Source: Isochrysis galbana
Taxonomy: Eukaryota; Haptophyta; Isochrysidales; Isochrysidaceae
Length of the DNA: 64,000 nt
Assembly (NCBI GenBank): GCA_018136815.1
Contig: CM030934.1
Span: forward strand, 6,681,698-6,745,697
Direction of reading: 5' to 3'
Below the pieces are notes generated by a model that saw only the letters and a program-made list of their open reading frames with translations, did no database searches and had not been told where the DNA came from. The position numbers were made by a program, and so were the translations under genes. Each line of letters opens with the position of its first letter. The first letter of the stretch is position 1. Positions 1 through 10,600 of the stretch are shown here, piece by piece.

Positions 1-1479
1 AAGGGTTGCCCAAGTGACGCCACGCCCAGCGCTCTCCACCCTGACGAAGATTGAGATGCCGCCCAGCCCGGCTACATGGGCACAAAGGTAACAGATGGCC
101 CAGACAGCCGCTTGCGCGTGGAAGAAGTAGCACAGCGCAAAGATACCCATGACCAAGATGAAGACGATGAAGCTCACGGCCATCGTCGCTTGCTTGCTTT
201 TCTCCGGGTCGTTGGCTCCCGTTTTGCCTGTGGAGAGGACCAAGAAGGTGAAGGCGAGCGTGGCGAAGCCAGTGAGCACGAGAGTAATCCAAACGAGGAA
301 GTAGTTGGAGTTTGGAAACCAGTTCATCGCTGCAAAGGCCACCGTTTGCACCGAGCATGCAAGCAACTGCATTGCACCATAAACGATGAACCAGCTGAGG
401 TAGTATGTGCTGTACGTGAGACCCATCATTCGCATGCCTGCCACTAGATTGTAGCACTGAGGGCAAGGGTCCAGGGTGGCGTCGAATCAGCCTTGAGTGG
501 GCGAGCCGCTGTGAAAGAGGCCGTACGCTCGCCGTTTATATGCAAGGATCAGATGCTGTTGCAGACGGGCGGTTTCCCCCGAAGACCTGGGAAGAAAGGA
601 TTGGCTGCCCGGTCTCCCGATCTCTTGAGTGCAAGGCCGGCGGGTACGCACCTTTTCGTTGAGCATGAATTGCGTCAGCAGCATGCTCATTGTGAACGGT
701 GGGACGCACGCAAACACGGGCAGCAAGAAGCCCAGCAAGAGTGAGGAGTCGGGGGAATATGTCGAAGAGAAGGGTAACAGCGGGAAGCGCGTGACCTGCA
801 CCCCGCTCGAAGCGGTGACGTTGGCTGCCGTCGTTCCTGCCGCCACTGCAGCAATGGCGCGGTCAACTGCCCATTGTATCGAGATGAAGCCCGAGGTGAG
901 GAAAGTCGAGTCTTCGTCGTTGTGCCCGCTGTAGGTGAGACTCCGAGTGCCGAGCTGGGGCTCGGTTGGCCACTCAAAGTCGCGCTGCCGAGTCGAGTCA
1001 GCAGAGATGAGGTCGCGCGACATGGCGATGGTGTAGTCGCCAAGCTGCTCCACTGAGCTGGTTGCGTTGACCCGATTGAATAGTAGCGCCGCCATCGCCA
1101 CACCCTGCAGCGAAGGCTGCGCGAGGAAGGCGGCGTAGAGCGCATCCGCTGAGGCGAAGCCAAGCACGTAACAAGTGGCGTTGGTTGTGGAAAGGAGGCT
1201 GGCGGAGGCCTGTGCGAGCGCGTCTGTGTGCGGCTGCGCGGGCGCGTACAGGATGGCTGGCCGGAGAGTGCATAGCGAGGGTGTGAGTGAGAGAGGGAGC
1301 GGACGGGGTGAGGGCGAGGGCGAGAGGGGTGCATCGACAACGCTCTTGAAGGAGAGGAGCGAGAGCGAGATGACCGCGTAGCACGCGATGTTGAACAGCT
1401 CCTGGAAGGTGAACCATCCGCCGGGCAGCCGCGTCTTGGTGAAGAGAATCTTACGGAGCTGCCAGCGCAGAGCGCCCAT
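1..1479 (-). CDS. ABCA-type full transporter, copy 1 (5' part only; runs off the window)
   Basis: First part of an ABC subfamily A lipid-transporter-like gene. Translation starts at the ATG at 1479 (MGALRWQLRK...). Exon 1 (652-1479, 276 codons) holds the first membrane segment, a large extracytosolic loop with N-glycosylation-like NAT/NVT sites, and the start of the membrane domain. Intron 1 is 457-651 (GTGCGT...TCAG, 195 bp). Exon 2 continues to position 1 with further membrane segments. The exons are about 99% identical to 11561-13024, so this is a recent direct tandem copy. A TGA and a 15-bp indel relative to the other copy lie inside the intron, so the visible part has no coding lesion. 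The nucleotide-binding domains would lie beyond the left edge, so I cannot say whether this copy is intact. Confidence 0.85.
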
Positions 1480-2000
1480 CGCAGGAGAGGAAAGGGGTGA
1501 TGCAGGGCGTGGGGTGGGTAGGTGTACAGGGGGAGGGGGGAGAGGCGGAGGGAGGGAAGGAGGTAGTGAGCGGTGGGCGGCGGAGGGAATGGACGTCGTG
1601 CGCGCCCTCCCTCTCTCTCTCTCCTTTCTTTCTCTCCTGTCTGTCCTTTCTCTCTTTTCTCTCTCTTCTTCCTCCATCTTCCTCCCGGTTTCACATTCTC
1701 TCGCCCTCTCTCTCCTATTTTTCTCCTCTGCTTCCAGGCGCGCGGAAGTCGAGAAAAAAAAAGGGGAGAGCGAGAAAGAGAGAACAGTAGGAGAACAACG
1801 GAGAAAGAGAGCCGAGTGAAAAGGGGAAAGAGGGGGGGGGGGGGGGGGGAGGGGAGCGAGGGATTCGAGGTGTTGATTACGGAAGACGAAAGACAGAGAG
1901 GGAAGAAGAAAGTACTCCGTAGGTACTCCACTCCTAGCACCCCAGTCCTTCCCGTTGATATTTCTTGCCGCACCACGGGGGTCTGGGCCCCCATCAAAGG
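1480..2000. other. CT/GA-rich 5' flank of ABCA copy 1
   Basis: No convincing gene on either strand. The first ~50 bases resemble the flank of the second ABCA copy (13025 onward), then the similarity stops, which places the end of the duplicated block just 5' of the start codon. The rest is strand-asymmetric CT then GA low-complexity DNA, including a G homopolymer near 1830-1850. Open frames here are products of the simple sequence. Confidence 0.6.
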
Positions 2001-2033
2001 TACTCTCAGCCATGGGTGTGCACGCTCGATGCC

Positions 2034-2435
2034 ATGATTCGCAGGCTCGGCATGCACGAGCTGGGCATAGAGGGCAAAGGGCTGGCTCACCCTCAACTGT
2101 ATGGAGTCCCGTTGGGCGTGTGGTTCGCCACGAACTCGAGCTCCGAGTTTTACCAAGCTTATCCTGCGCATGCGCATACCTTAGCGGGGCAGTTCGGCGT
2201 GAGCGTGGATGAGATGAGCATGGCGCTCGAGCAAGCACGCAAGCACACATGGCCGGCCAGGGCATGCGCAATGATCGCATACTCGGCAGAGTGCAGCAAT
2301 TGCTGTGCGCCGGCGACTCACGACTCACTTGGCGTGCGCTACCTCATCACCCGAGAGCGAATTCGACACTGTGGTGTTCTTGAGGTAGTAGGGGGGCATT
2401 TACTCACGGGAGTTTTATTATTGTCGATCAAGTGA
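2034..2435 (+). CDS. hypothetical protein or exon fragment, divergent from ABCA copy 1
   Basis: An ATG at 2034 opens a 133-codon frame of mixed, protein-like composition (start MIRRLGMHELGIEG; inside GVPLGVWFATN and a helical FGVSVDEMSMALEQARK). I recognise no family. It reads away from ABCA copy 1 and ends just before dispersed repeats. The last ~40 residues look less protein-like, so it may be a remnant exon or gene fragment. No splice partner is obvious. Confidence 0.3.
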   Translation: MIRRLGMHELGIEGKGLAHPQLYGVPLGVWFATNSSSEFYQAYPAHAHTLAGQFGVSVDEMSMALEQARKHTWPARACAMIAYSAECSNCCAPATHDSLGVRYLITRERIRHCGVLEVVGGHLLTGVLLLSIK

Positions 2436-2607
2436 GAGAGTGAGAGTTGACAACAACGGTGGCGGCGATCGCGGTCGGAAGGCGAAGGCAGTCGAGCCCA
2501 CCGGTGGTGTCGCGAGCCAAGGAGAGTGGCTCATGCCGCGCCCTGGTGTGCGCCTTCAACCCATATCCCCAGAGGGTCGTGGTTGGGAGGTCTCTACCAA
2601 TTGTTCC

Positions 2608-2745
2608 AAAAACAAACTTCTTAATAGTCTCGCCGCGCGCGGGACCCTGCACAGCCTCTATGCAGCCACGCCCGCTTCCCTTATCCCCCCTCCACCTGCC
2701 TTGCGGCTCGTCCCCTCGTGCTCTACCTAGGGGTTGGGTGGAAAA
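2608..2745 (+). repeat. dispersed repeat S1
   Basis: Begins with an A-rich stretch then CTTCTTAATAGTCTCGCC, a GC-rich middle with CAGCCACGCCCGC, and ends near CTCTACCTAGGGG. Related copies lie at 26311-26450, 42739-42875 and 29326 onward (+), at 4513-4595 and about 50080-50242 (-), and in part near 27240 and 63398. At 49465-50242 the same head is joined to a longer GC-rich body and a palindromic tail, so S1 is at least sometimes one end of a larger element. Confidence 0.75.
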
Positions 2746-3159
2746 ACTATTGTTATAGTTTGAACTATGGAGCGTGCCGCGACCGCTCCCGAGCCCCAGG
2801 CGACCCTCGTCACCGCGCCCCACCTGGGACGCCCCATGCCGCCCGAGGCGGCTCGTCAGAAAGCCCTCTCAGAGCCCATCCAACCCATCCAAACCACACC
2901 CGCGCAGGCGCGCGGGGTGGCGAGCACTGGCACCGAACAGGTTGCCACCATGGCTCTGCGTAGCATGCAGGGGGTTCTTTGAGACCCCCTCCAACAGTGG
3001 ACAGTGGGAAACCCTCCCACCCCAAGAGCACCTCATGTGGGAGGGCAGCTCCCCATGGTGGAAACCTCTACCATCAGTGCACCCATCATGGGAGGGCACT
3101 TCACAACCATCAATCTTCCCTGGAGAGCACCCCATGCCTCTGTTTCCCAACTTGTTGAC
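2746..3159. other. non-coding, repeat-flanking DNA
   Basis: Open frames overlap here on both strands but are compositionally biased and share no recognisable motif. The stretch 3000-3130 carries three degenerate GGGAGGGCA-type units separated by 50-60 bases. It leads directly into the large inverted-repeat unit. I see no gene. Confidence 0.4.
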
Positions 3160-3880
3160 ACACTTGTTTTCTTCACCCCACTCTTGTGGGCCACAAGTAC
3201 CTACAGCTCAGTGCCCTGCCTTGGGCCCTCTTTCAACACTAGACTCCCTCTCCCACTCCCCCTTCACACCACAACCAACCCAAACAGCACGAACCCCCTC
3301 ACCCTCTGTTTCAAGCACCAAAAATTTCAACTCAAGACCCATGTCGATATACTTATCGTTTTCACCCCACTCTTGTGGGCCACAACTACCTACAACTCAA
3401 TGCCCTTTGGGCCCTCTTCCAATATTTGAATCCCTCTCCCACTCCCTCTTCCAACTACAACCAACCCAAGAAGCACAAACCCCCTCGTCCTCTGTTTCAA
3501 GCACCAATAATTTCGGCTCAAGACAAGAGGGAGGACATGTCTTGAGGCGGCGTCGCTGCCCATGCCTAGCGCAAGGGTATAGCGCCCTCACTCAGACATC
3601 TCCTTCCCCACAGCCCCTCTCTGAGGAGTTGCTCCTCTCCCTCCCATTAGGCCCCCCCCTTGCCTGCGAGACCAAAACAGGATCCTGGCGTAGGGGGTTG
3701 TCTGAGTGTGGAGGGAGGGGCGCTCTGGCTAGCGCAGGTAGAAAGCTAGTGAAGAGCTGGGTGGCATAAGGGGGGAAGGGTGCTTGCGCTTGCCGCGGCA
3801 GGGTGTCCTGTCTTGAGTGAGCGCTAGTCCCGTTCCTTTGCCGCGCCGCGACCCATAAAAATTTGTTAAAAATTTCTACC
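3160..3880 (+). repeat. large inverted-repeat unit, copy A
   Basis: About 720 bp that recur in reverse orientation at 24446-25325. It contains two tandem subunits of roughly 190 bp, each opening with CACCCCACTCTTGTGGGCCA, followed by a unique 3' half ending in CCCATAAAAATTTGTT. The partner holds more complete subunits and small insertions. Translations are proline/serine/threonine-rich and look non-genic. Probably a transposon-derived or satellite-like block. Confidence 0.8.
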
Positions 3881-3949
3881 TAGGGGCTGGGTGCAGTAGG
3901 TTTCCGGTGACAGGCGGTGTGTGCCTACAAGACGCACACAGGACCATGA

Positions 3950-4490
3950 AGCTAGGACCAAGGAACAAGCACGGGCTTCACACGCCTAGCCCATACCATT
4001 CACACGAGAATAGACCGACTGTATCACAGCCGGTCCACGGACAAATTCCAATGGCACAAGCTGGGGCCAAGCCCAGACCTATTCACAGGGAGGGCGGCCT
4101 CCGACCACCTACCACTGCTAGCCGCGTTCGAGACGCCGTGCTACAAACCAAACCGCAGTTACGACCTACCCATCGACGCCGAGATCATCCGCGAAGACGG
4201 AGCCATGAGGGTAATAGAACTCCTCTTCCGCAGAGCGCGAAACAACGCAATTGAAAGCGGCGAACTAGCCGAGGAGTGGGCGAACGCAAAAGCGCTCGTA
4301 GCCACCTTCCTCAGGGAAGAAACGAAGGCCAGAAGAACGCCCACCATCCAATCTACACTTGAAAAACTATCGCGACGCTCAACATCAAACTTATCAAAAA
4401 GGGGCCGGATGCAGACCTCACGAGAGAGATCGCAGAAACCAACCGCAAGCTGGCGGACGAACGCGGCAAGACGCCCCTAAGACACCTCCC
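3950..4490 (+). pseudogene. LINE (non-LTR retrotransposon) ORF2 fragment: end of the APE-type endonuclease plus linker
   Basis: The frame from about 3960 to 4370 reads GFTRLAHTIHTRIDRLY and then RAASDHLPLLAAFE. This matches the C-terminal end of exonuclease-endonuclease-phosphatase domains, where the SDH...PL motif carries the last catalytic histidine. A charged linker follows (IREDGAMRVIELLF, AEEWANAKALVATFL), as found between endonuclease and reverse transcriptase. Around 4370 the coding sense shifts frame (then ADLTREIAETNRKLADE). A stop lies upstream. No reverse-transcriptase core is present, so this is a truncated remnant. Confidence 0.7.
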
Positions 4491-4512
4491 CTTATACGCC
4501 AGGAGGAGGAGT

Positions 4513-4595
4513 GAAGGGAAGCGGGCGAGGCTGCGGAGATACTGTGCAGGGTCGCGCGCGCGGCGAGATTATTAAGAAGTTTTTTTTTGTCTCTT
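4513..4595 (-). repeat. dispersed repeat S1, partial, reverse orientation
   Basis: Reads GTGCAGGGTCGCGCGCGCGG then GATTATTAAGAAG and a T run. This is the reverse complement of the S1 head seen at 2608 and 42739. It abuts the LINE fragment. Confidence 0.7.
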
Positions 4596-5682
4596 CGATC
4601 GTCGCGCACTATTCTTATAGTTCGTTGTTCGTCGTTCGTCGTTCGTTCTTCGATTCTCGATTCTCGATTCTCGTCGTCCCGCGTTCTTATCGTCCTTCGT
4701 TTCTCGTTCTCGATTCTCGATCCTCGTCGTTCCGCGTTCTTATCGATTCTCGATGATTCGTATCTTCTCGGTCGTCACTCTTCACGTCACTCGTCATGTC
4801 TTCCGTCTGGTTTCGACGCGTTTGGCGCGTGGCTTTCCATTCGAATTTATTGTTTCATTCTCATTCGTTCTTCGTCATTCGGTCTCGTTAGGTATTGCTC
4901 TTCCGCCTTCCTCGCGGCTTGTTTGGAGCTCTCCGCTATCCGTTAGGTTATCTTCTTTCCCTCGCGGGACGCTCGATCCTAGCAGGGGGGTGTCGCATTC
5001 GCGAATCGACACTCGTTAGGCTTCGCTCTTCTCTCTTCTCCTCGTCGTTCGGTATCTATCGTTGTAATTCTCTGCTTTCTCTGGTTCTCGGTCAAAAGCT
5101 TCGCTTGGATGCATGGGATCGTGGGTTGTGGAGCGCCCTCTCTCTTTCTCTCGAAAGAGAAGGGAAGTTTCCCCACCTTTCTTCCTCCCAGGCGCCTCGC
5201 AAATAGGTTTAATTTGCTATCTCTACAGCGGTTCTTTATCTGCTTCTGGGGGCAATCAGGTTTAATTTACGACCTCTTCGTATCTCCCCCTTAGGCACAT
5301 CGCACTCCTTTCGTCTTATTTGGTAGGTCTCTTGGAATCCTGCGTAGCAAGATTGCCCCTCGTTTCCGTTATGGTTATGGTGCGATTCCCCTTCCAGACG
5401 GGATCGCTGACAAATCGCCTTCTGATCGTCGTCCGTCGTAGTCTGGCCGGAGTGTTTGGGTTTGATTTCAGTCGAGTTATGTGAGAAAGTCGTGGGGCGA
5501 GAGTCGGGGTGTTTCCCTGGGTGTCTCTGTCCGTCGTCCTGTCGTCAGTCGTCATCCGTCGTCGCTCTCGCTCTCGTCGCTCTCGCTCTCGTAACACTCA
5601 TACCCTACAGCCTCGCCTCGCCTCGCCAGCCCCTGCCATCACAGCCCTCCTCTCACTCACCCTCGCCTCTCGTCGCTCGTTC
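4596..5682. other. T/C-rich low-complexity region, possible 5' UTR/promoter of the next gene
   Basis: The first 250 bases are irregular repeats of TTCGTCGT and ATTCTCG. The remainder is pyrimidine-rich with no credible protein frame. It precedes the ATG at 5683, so it may contain that gene's promoter and leader. I see no defined motif. Confidence 0.4.
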
Positions 5683-6663
5683 CATGTCGCTCTCGCCGCC
5701 GTCCTCGCCCTCGCCCAAGCCCGCCTGCCCGCCTTCCTCTGCTGACGGGCTTCAGCCCGTCAGCGTCTCCGAACTCGTCTCCTCAGCCGCGCCTGCCGCC
5801 GGCATGCCTCCCTCCTCATTGCCATCAGGCCCTATGGGCCATCCCAATTCGTCAATCACGCAGAGAGCTTCTTGTTGCAACAACTTGTTGACGTGCTTCA
5901 GGGCATAGCTCGAGGACAGAAGCGTGCCAGTGCCAAAACATCCGTTGTGGATCTCTCCTCGCAAGACGACAACTGCGGAGGTAGGCCCACCAAGAATGAG
6001 GATATGGCTTTGAGCAAGCGGGAGCTGGAGCTCAAGAAGCATGAGAAGGAGGCTGAGCTGGAGCGGGTGAAGCTGCGGGAGGCAGACGCGCTGATGAAGG
6101 AGCGGGGAAAGGTGCTCAAGGAGCGCGAGAAGGCACTTGAGCGAGAGATGGCACGGGAGCGTGAGAAAGCTCGGGATCAGAAGAGACTTGAGCTTGAAGA
6201 GAGGGAGAGAGAGAAGGAGAGGGAGAGGGAGAGAGAGGCAGAGCATGAGTGGGCAAGAAGGCAAGAGCTATGGTCACGCGAGCGAGGGCGGTCTTGCGAG
6301 CGAGGGCGGTCTTGCGAGCGAGGGCGGTCTTGCGAGCGAGGGCGGTCTTGCGAGCGAGGGCGGTCGCGCGAGCGAGGGCGGTCGCGCGAGCGAGGGCGGT
6401 CCGGTGAGCGCGAGCGGTCACGCAAGCGGGGGCGGTCGTGCGAGCGTGGGCGGTTGCGAGGGCGCGGGCCACAGCCTTGTACCCCACCCCCTCCTCCAGC
6501 TGCATATGACTTTGAGCGTGCTCGCAGGTTGGCAGATTTGTTGGCTGAGCAGCAAGTATCCGCAGATCGTAGGCGGGCAGGGCGGGAGCGTGAGCTAGCT
6601 AGACTGCAGGCAGAGGACAACGTGCGCAGGGACTATGAGATGTCGAGGCGAATGCATTATTAG
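5683..6663 (+). CDS. charged coiled-coil protein with arginine-rich six-residue repeats (exon boundary unresolved)
   Basis: The C-terminal part (about 5746-6663) is a continuous frame. It has a hydrophobic helix (SFLLQQLVDVLQGIARG), a highly charged coiled coil rich in EREKEREK-like sequence, then about eight RGRSCE/RGRSRE units, and a terminal helix with DFERARRLADLLAEQQ ending in MSRRMHY. The frame has no ATG of its own. The nearest candidate start is the ATG at 5683 (MSLSPPSSPSPKP) in another frame, so either a short intron lies between about 5745 and 5850 or the start is elsewhere. The SR/RE-like composition suggests an RNA-binding or scaffold protein, but this is only inference. It may instead be mobile-element encoded, since its 3' flank resembles 26190-26280. 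Confidence 0.5.
6275..6440 (+). repeat. 18-bp coding minisatellite
   Basis: Tandem 18-bp units around GAGCGAGGGCGGTCTTGC. Four are near-identical, followed by two with CGCG in place of CTTG and then diverged units. Each encodes six residues (RGRSCE type), so copy-number change would keep the frame. Confidence 0.85.
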
Positions 6664-6844
6664 CAATGGGTATGATGTGTGTGATGCGTGATTGATGTGT
6701 GTGTGTGGCCTTATATTACTTAATCCATCGATCTGCATTGACAAATGTCAACCAGCGTCATCGACATTTGCGCCTTTTTATGGTCTCCCACGGACACTTA
6801 TGGTCTCGGACCGACGGCCGTTGATATAAAGAAGTTTTTATATC

Positions 6845-7007
6845 GTTGTAGGACGTCTTGTTAGCTAGCATTCCTAGCCACATACACCGGACGAGCCATG
6901 CGCCAACCACGCACACCCTCATCGCGCGATAGGGGCTCCGTTGCCGTCGAAGGGCTTCGGTCCCGCAGCACTAAGGTTATACCAACACAACAATAAAACT
7001 CTGACGG
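6845..7007 (-). repeat. dispersed repeat S2
   Basis: About 165 bp. In reverse complement it runs AGAGTTTTATTG, then GACGGCAACGGAGCCCC, TGGCGCATGGCTCGTCCGG and GCTAGCTAACAAGACG. Other copies: 24278-24443 (+), 42512-42646 (-), 49380-50345 (+, interrupted) and 62747-62912 (+). Confidence 0.85.
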
Positions 7008-7637
7008 TTAGCCACGACATGGAGGACAACTAGCGGACGGACACGAATCGTGAGAAAGCACATCGGTGCGCACGACAGTACCGTTCTTGCGCAGAGGCGA
7101 AGATTGTGTAGGCATGGCTCTCACGACGCTTGCGACAGCCAGCTAGCCGTACGCGGCTGCATGGCTTTGCTCCTACGTGAGGCCACAGGCGAGCCACCCG
7201 AGGAAAGCCGAGCAGGGCCAATCCTCAGCTTGCCCACGTAGGCTCGAGGTAAGTCTCCCCGCAGTCGCACGACACTAGCTCGGCGGCGGCGGCCCCCGGA
7301 CGCGACCCGCTCGAGCACGCAGCGGTGCGCTGCAAGATAGAGGCTAGAAGAAGCAGTGTTAACCGCGCTCGAGCACGTGACCAACGAGCTGGCGCCCCAA
7401 CGGGGCCCAAAATCGTTGCCGCTCTCTCCCTGGCCTTGGGCGACAGCAGGCACAATGACGACCACAGCGGCCCGCTCGACAGTGCGGGGCGATCTCCGCC
7501 GATGAGCAGGGGCCGCGATGTCTCGCAGATGCCTTTCCTAGTGACGGGGACATGCCGCACGAAGCCCCTGATTGCGGCTCAACCCAACGGGAGCGTCGAG
7601 AGGGAAAGAGGTGTGACCGCCTGTGCTCATCGCAACA
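7008..7637. other. region 3' of ABCA copy 2; no confident gene
   Basis: Holds the ABCA 3' flank. A minus-strand frame at 7225-7560 (start MRHVPVTRKGICETS, middle RLTLLLLASILQ) is the only one with protein-like composition. It has no recognised domain and no partner exon, so I do not call it a gene. Confidence 0.4.
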
Positions 7638-10600
7638 TCACTTGGCGCCCTGCTCAAGCTGAGCCGATGCAATGTTCAGGAAGACCTGCTCCAGTGTTGT
7701 CTGCGAGAGCGTGTACGTCTCGATGCCCAGCTCTTCCTTGGCCCGGTCAAGCGCGGCGAACACGGGGCCCAGGGCAAAGAGGGCCGTCTTTGACCGCTGG
7801 CTCCTGCGTGCGCCCACCTCGAAGACTTGCCAGCCGCCATGCATTTCGAGCTGCTTCGTGCCGGGGAAGAGGTGCTCCACGAGCTCACGGACTCTGTCGG
7901 CGCTCTCGGTGGGGCCCTTGAGCTCCAGCCGGTAGCCACCACCATGGACAGATTTCAGGTGCTGAGGAGAGCCGAGTACCTGAAGCGGCAGGGGTGTGGC
8001 ACAATGATTCAAGTGCGGTAAGGGATGGCAAGCTGAGCAAGGATGCGTGTGAGTTTACGCCCCCGTGTGAGTTTGCGCCCCCGTGTGAGTTTGCGCCCTC
8101 GTGTGAGTTTGCGCCACTTTCGCTGCGAGCCCCACCTCCTTCCAAGAAGAGCACGACCCGCTCGCCCTCGCACCTGAAGCCGCCCATTGACAAGGATTCC
8201 GATGCGCTGAGCAAGCGCATCGGCCTCTTCCATGTAATGTGTCGTGAGGATGAGGGCGCAGCCGCGTCTACCCTTGGCCCGGATGCGCTCCCACAGGAAC
8301 TGGCGCGTGCCAACGTCGACACCCGTCGTCGGCTCATCAAGGAAGCACACGCGCGGCTCGCAAGCGAGCGCAACGGCCGCCATCAACTTGCGCCGCGTGC
8401 CGCCGCTCAGCTTGTTGACACTCTTATGGGCGTGTTCGACCAGCCCGAATTCGCGCATAACGCGCGTGCAGTGCGCCTCGAGGTCCACATCCTCCATGCC
8501 CTTGAGGCGAGCATAGAGTTCCAGGTGTTGCTTGAGCGTCACGCCGCGCGGAAATAGGCCACCAAACTGCGGGCAGTAACCTAAGAGCTTGAAAATGTCT
8601 AAGATCTGCGTGCGCACCGACAGGCCGGCGACGAAAGCCTCGCCGCCCGTAGGAGAGAGGTCGCCCGTCAGCACCGAGAGTGCAGTTGTCTTGCCTGCGC
8701 CGTTGGGCCCAAGTAGCGCGAAGCAACCTTGCCCGTCAATCGCGAGCGACAGGTCGTCGAGGGCTATCTTAGGGGGTTGCTGCTTCCCGCCCTTCTTAGG
8801 CATCTTGAACGTCTTGCGGAGCCGAACCATTCGGATGAGCGACCCATCGGCGTCGCCCGATTCGACCCTCCGACGCTCCTCCGCAACGTCCGGGTCCTCG
8901 GCCCTCGCAGGGGATGGCGGTAGGCTCGAGGAGCGTGAAGGGTGGAAGTAGCGATGCACGTCGATCCGCCAAAGGGCCCAAAACCAGAAGGGTGCAGACA
9001 GGAGAGACGCGGTGATGCAGGTGAGGGGGCCGGGACTCGAGCCACCCGAGATTGGATTGGTGACGGTCCAAACGAAGAAGTCGGCCACTGTCGGGCCTGA
9101 GACGGTCGGCACGAAGGCAGAGGTGTAGATGGCGACATTGGCCACGGTGTATACGGCAGAGAGGCCGAATGAAAGCTGGTTAAAGGGGACGACCAATAGT
9201 GAGTACGTGATGATGGACTGGGCGGTTGTATTATCCCGGATTCCCGGGATGGCCGAGAGGAGGAGGGTGGGGTAGAAAACGAGCAGCATGATGATGTTGC
9301 AGAAGGTCTGGGAAACGACGTCCTCGACGTTCGAGCGGCACCAGAAGATGAAATTGAACAGAGCGCAGAAACAAAACATGGGAGGAACCGCCAAGAGCGA
9401 GATCAGCATGAACGCGGGCACGGCGGCGGCGGTCGGTGTATATCCAGAAAAGATAAGCATCATGATGAAGCCGACGCACAAGTAGGCAAACATGATGGAG
9501 CACCAGAAGGTGGCTTGAATGACCCACCGCATCACGGGAGATAGGCCTTGCACCAACATTTGATGTGTGGTCTTGTCAACGAGCCGGTCCTTCACTAGGA
9601 TTGTCACCGCGGACATGCCGACTAGCAGAAAGGCGTAGATGAGGACGATCGGCGCGATGGCGGAGCCGATGAAGGAAGGGAGCGGAGGTGGGTTGTCTCC
9701 GGTGTAGGGGAGCAGCGACGCTGTCGTCGCGAGGATAACGCCGGGCGCCCACTGGCCTAGGAGCGCGGAATCGAGCACGTGGAGCGCTACGGGTAGCGAA
9801 TTGGCATATGAGGCGTTGTGGTAGAGCGTGATCACTGCGGGGCTCTTGAACTCGGCCGCGCACGCTGCGTCTGTGGCTGGGTCCCGCAGGGTGGCGTCAA
9901 AGGCTTCCTTCCCTAAGGGTGTCGCATCGATGCTAGGAAGCGCGAGTAGAGCCGACTGTATGGCTCCGGTGGGCGGCGCGAAAGGGAGCGTGAAGGGAGT
10001 TGGGAAGCCTGCGGTCGAGAGGCGCGTGAGCAGTGCGACGTCGGCATCCGAAAAGTTGGCGGCACCTGGCGGCTCAGTCCTATCGATGAGCGGGGGAATG
10101 AGAAATAGGAGAAAGATAATCAACGGAGGTAGAGACAAGAAAAACACCACCGCCGGGTCGCCTACGATGAGATACATCTGCACCAGACCCATGCGCATCT
10201 GCTTGGCCTTCGTGGCAGACCGCATCGGCGGCGCGATGTCTTCGATGTCCGCGCTCGCGCACGACCTGACGTCCGTGCGATGCCCCGTCGCGTCGCCGAT
10301 GCTGTTGCGTTTGTGCGACGAGCCGCAGTTAAAGAAGCCGCGGTAGGCCGACCGGCTCGTTGCCAGCGCCTGCGCCTCGTCGGCCGCGGCGGCCGTCGCG
10401 TCGGCCTCTGCAGTGATCTTTAGGAACACCTCCTGCAGAGTCGGGATGGAGAGGCCATACGAGACGACACCAAGAAGCTCCGTTGATTGATCGAGCTCCA
10501 TGAAGAGGCCCGTGAAGGCGCCGCTGGCCTCGTGAGGCAGCAGCAATGATACCTCGTCAGGCGCCTCGGAGGCGACGCTAGCACCATCTGCGTGGCGCCT

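Noticed and set aside
687-2177. 496-codon minus-strand frame overlapping ABCA copy 1
   Set aside because: Arg/Ser/Pro-rich shadow of the ABCA exon in another frame, repeated identically in copy 2 because the DNA is duplicated.
487-2328. Long minus-strand frame extending ABCA copy 1 upstream of its ATG
   Set aside because: The extra N-terminal part is low-complexity and absent from copy 2; translation most likely starts at 1479, and the frame's 3' end is intronic.
8009-8173. ABCA copy 2 ending at 8009 with RKLTRG repeats
   Set aside because: These repeats come from reading into intron 2; the conserved ABCA C-terminus is in the exon at 7638-7979.
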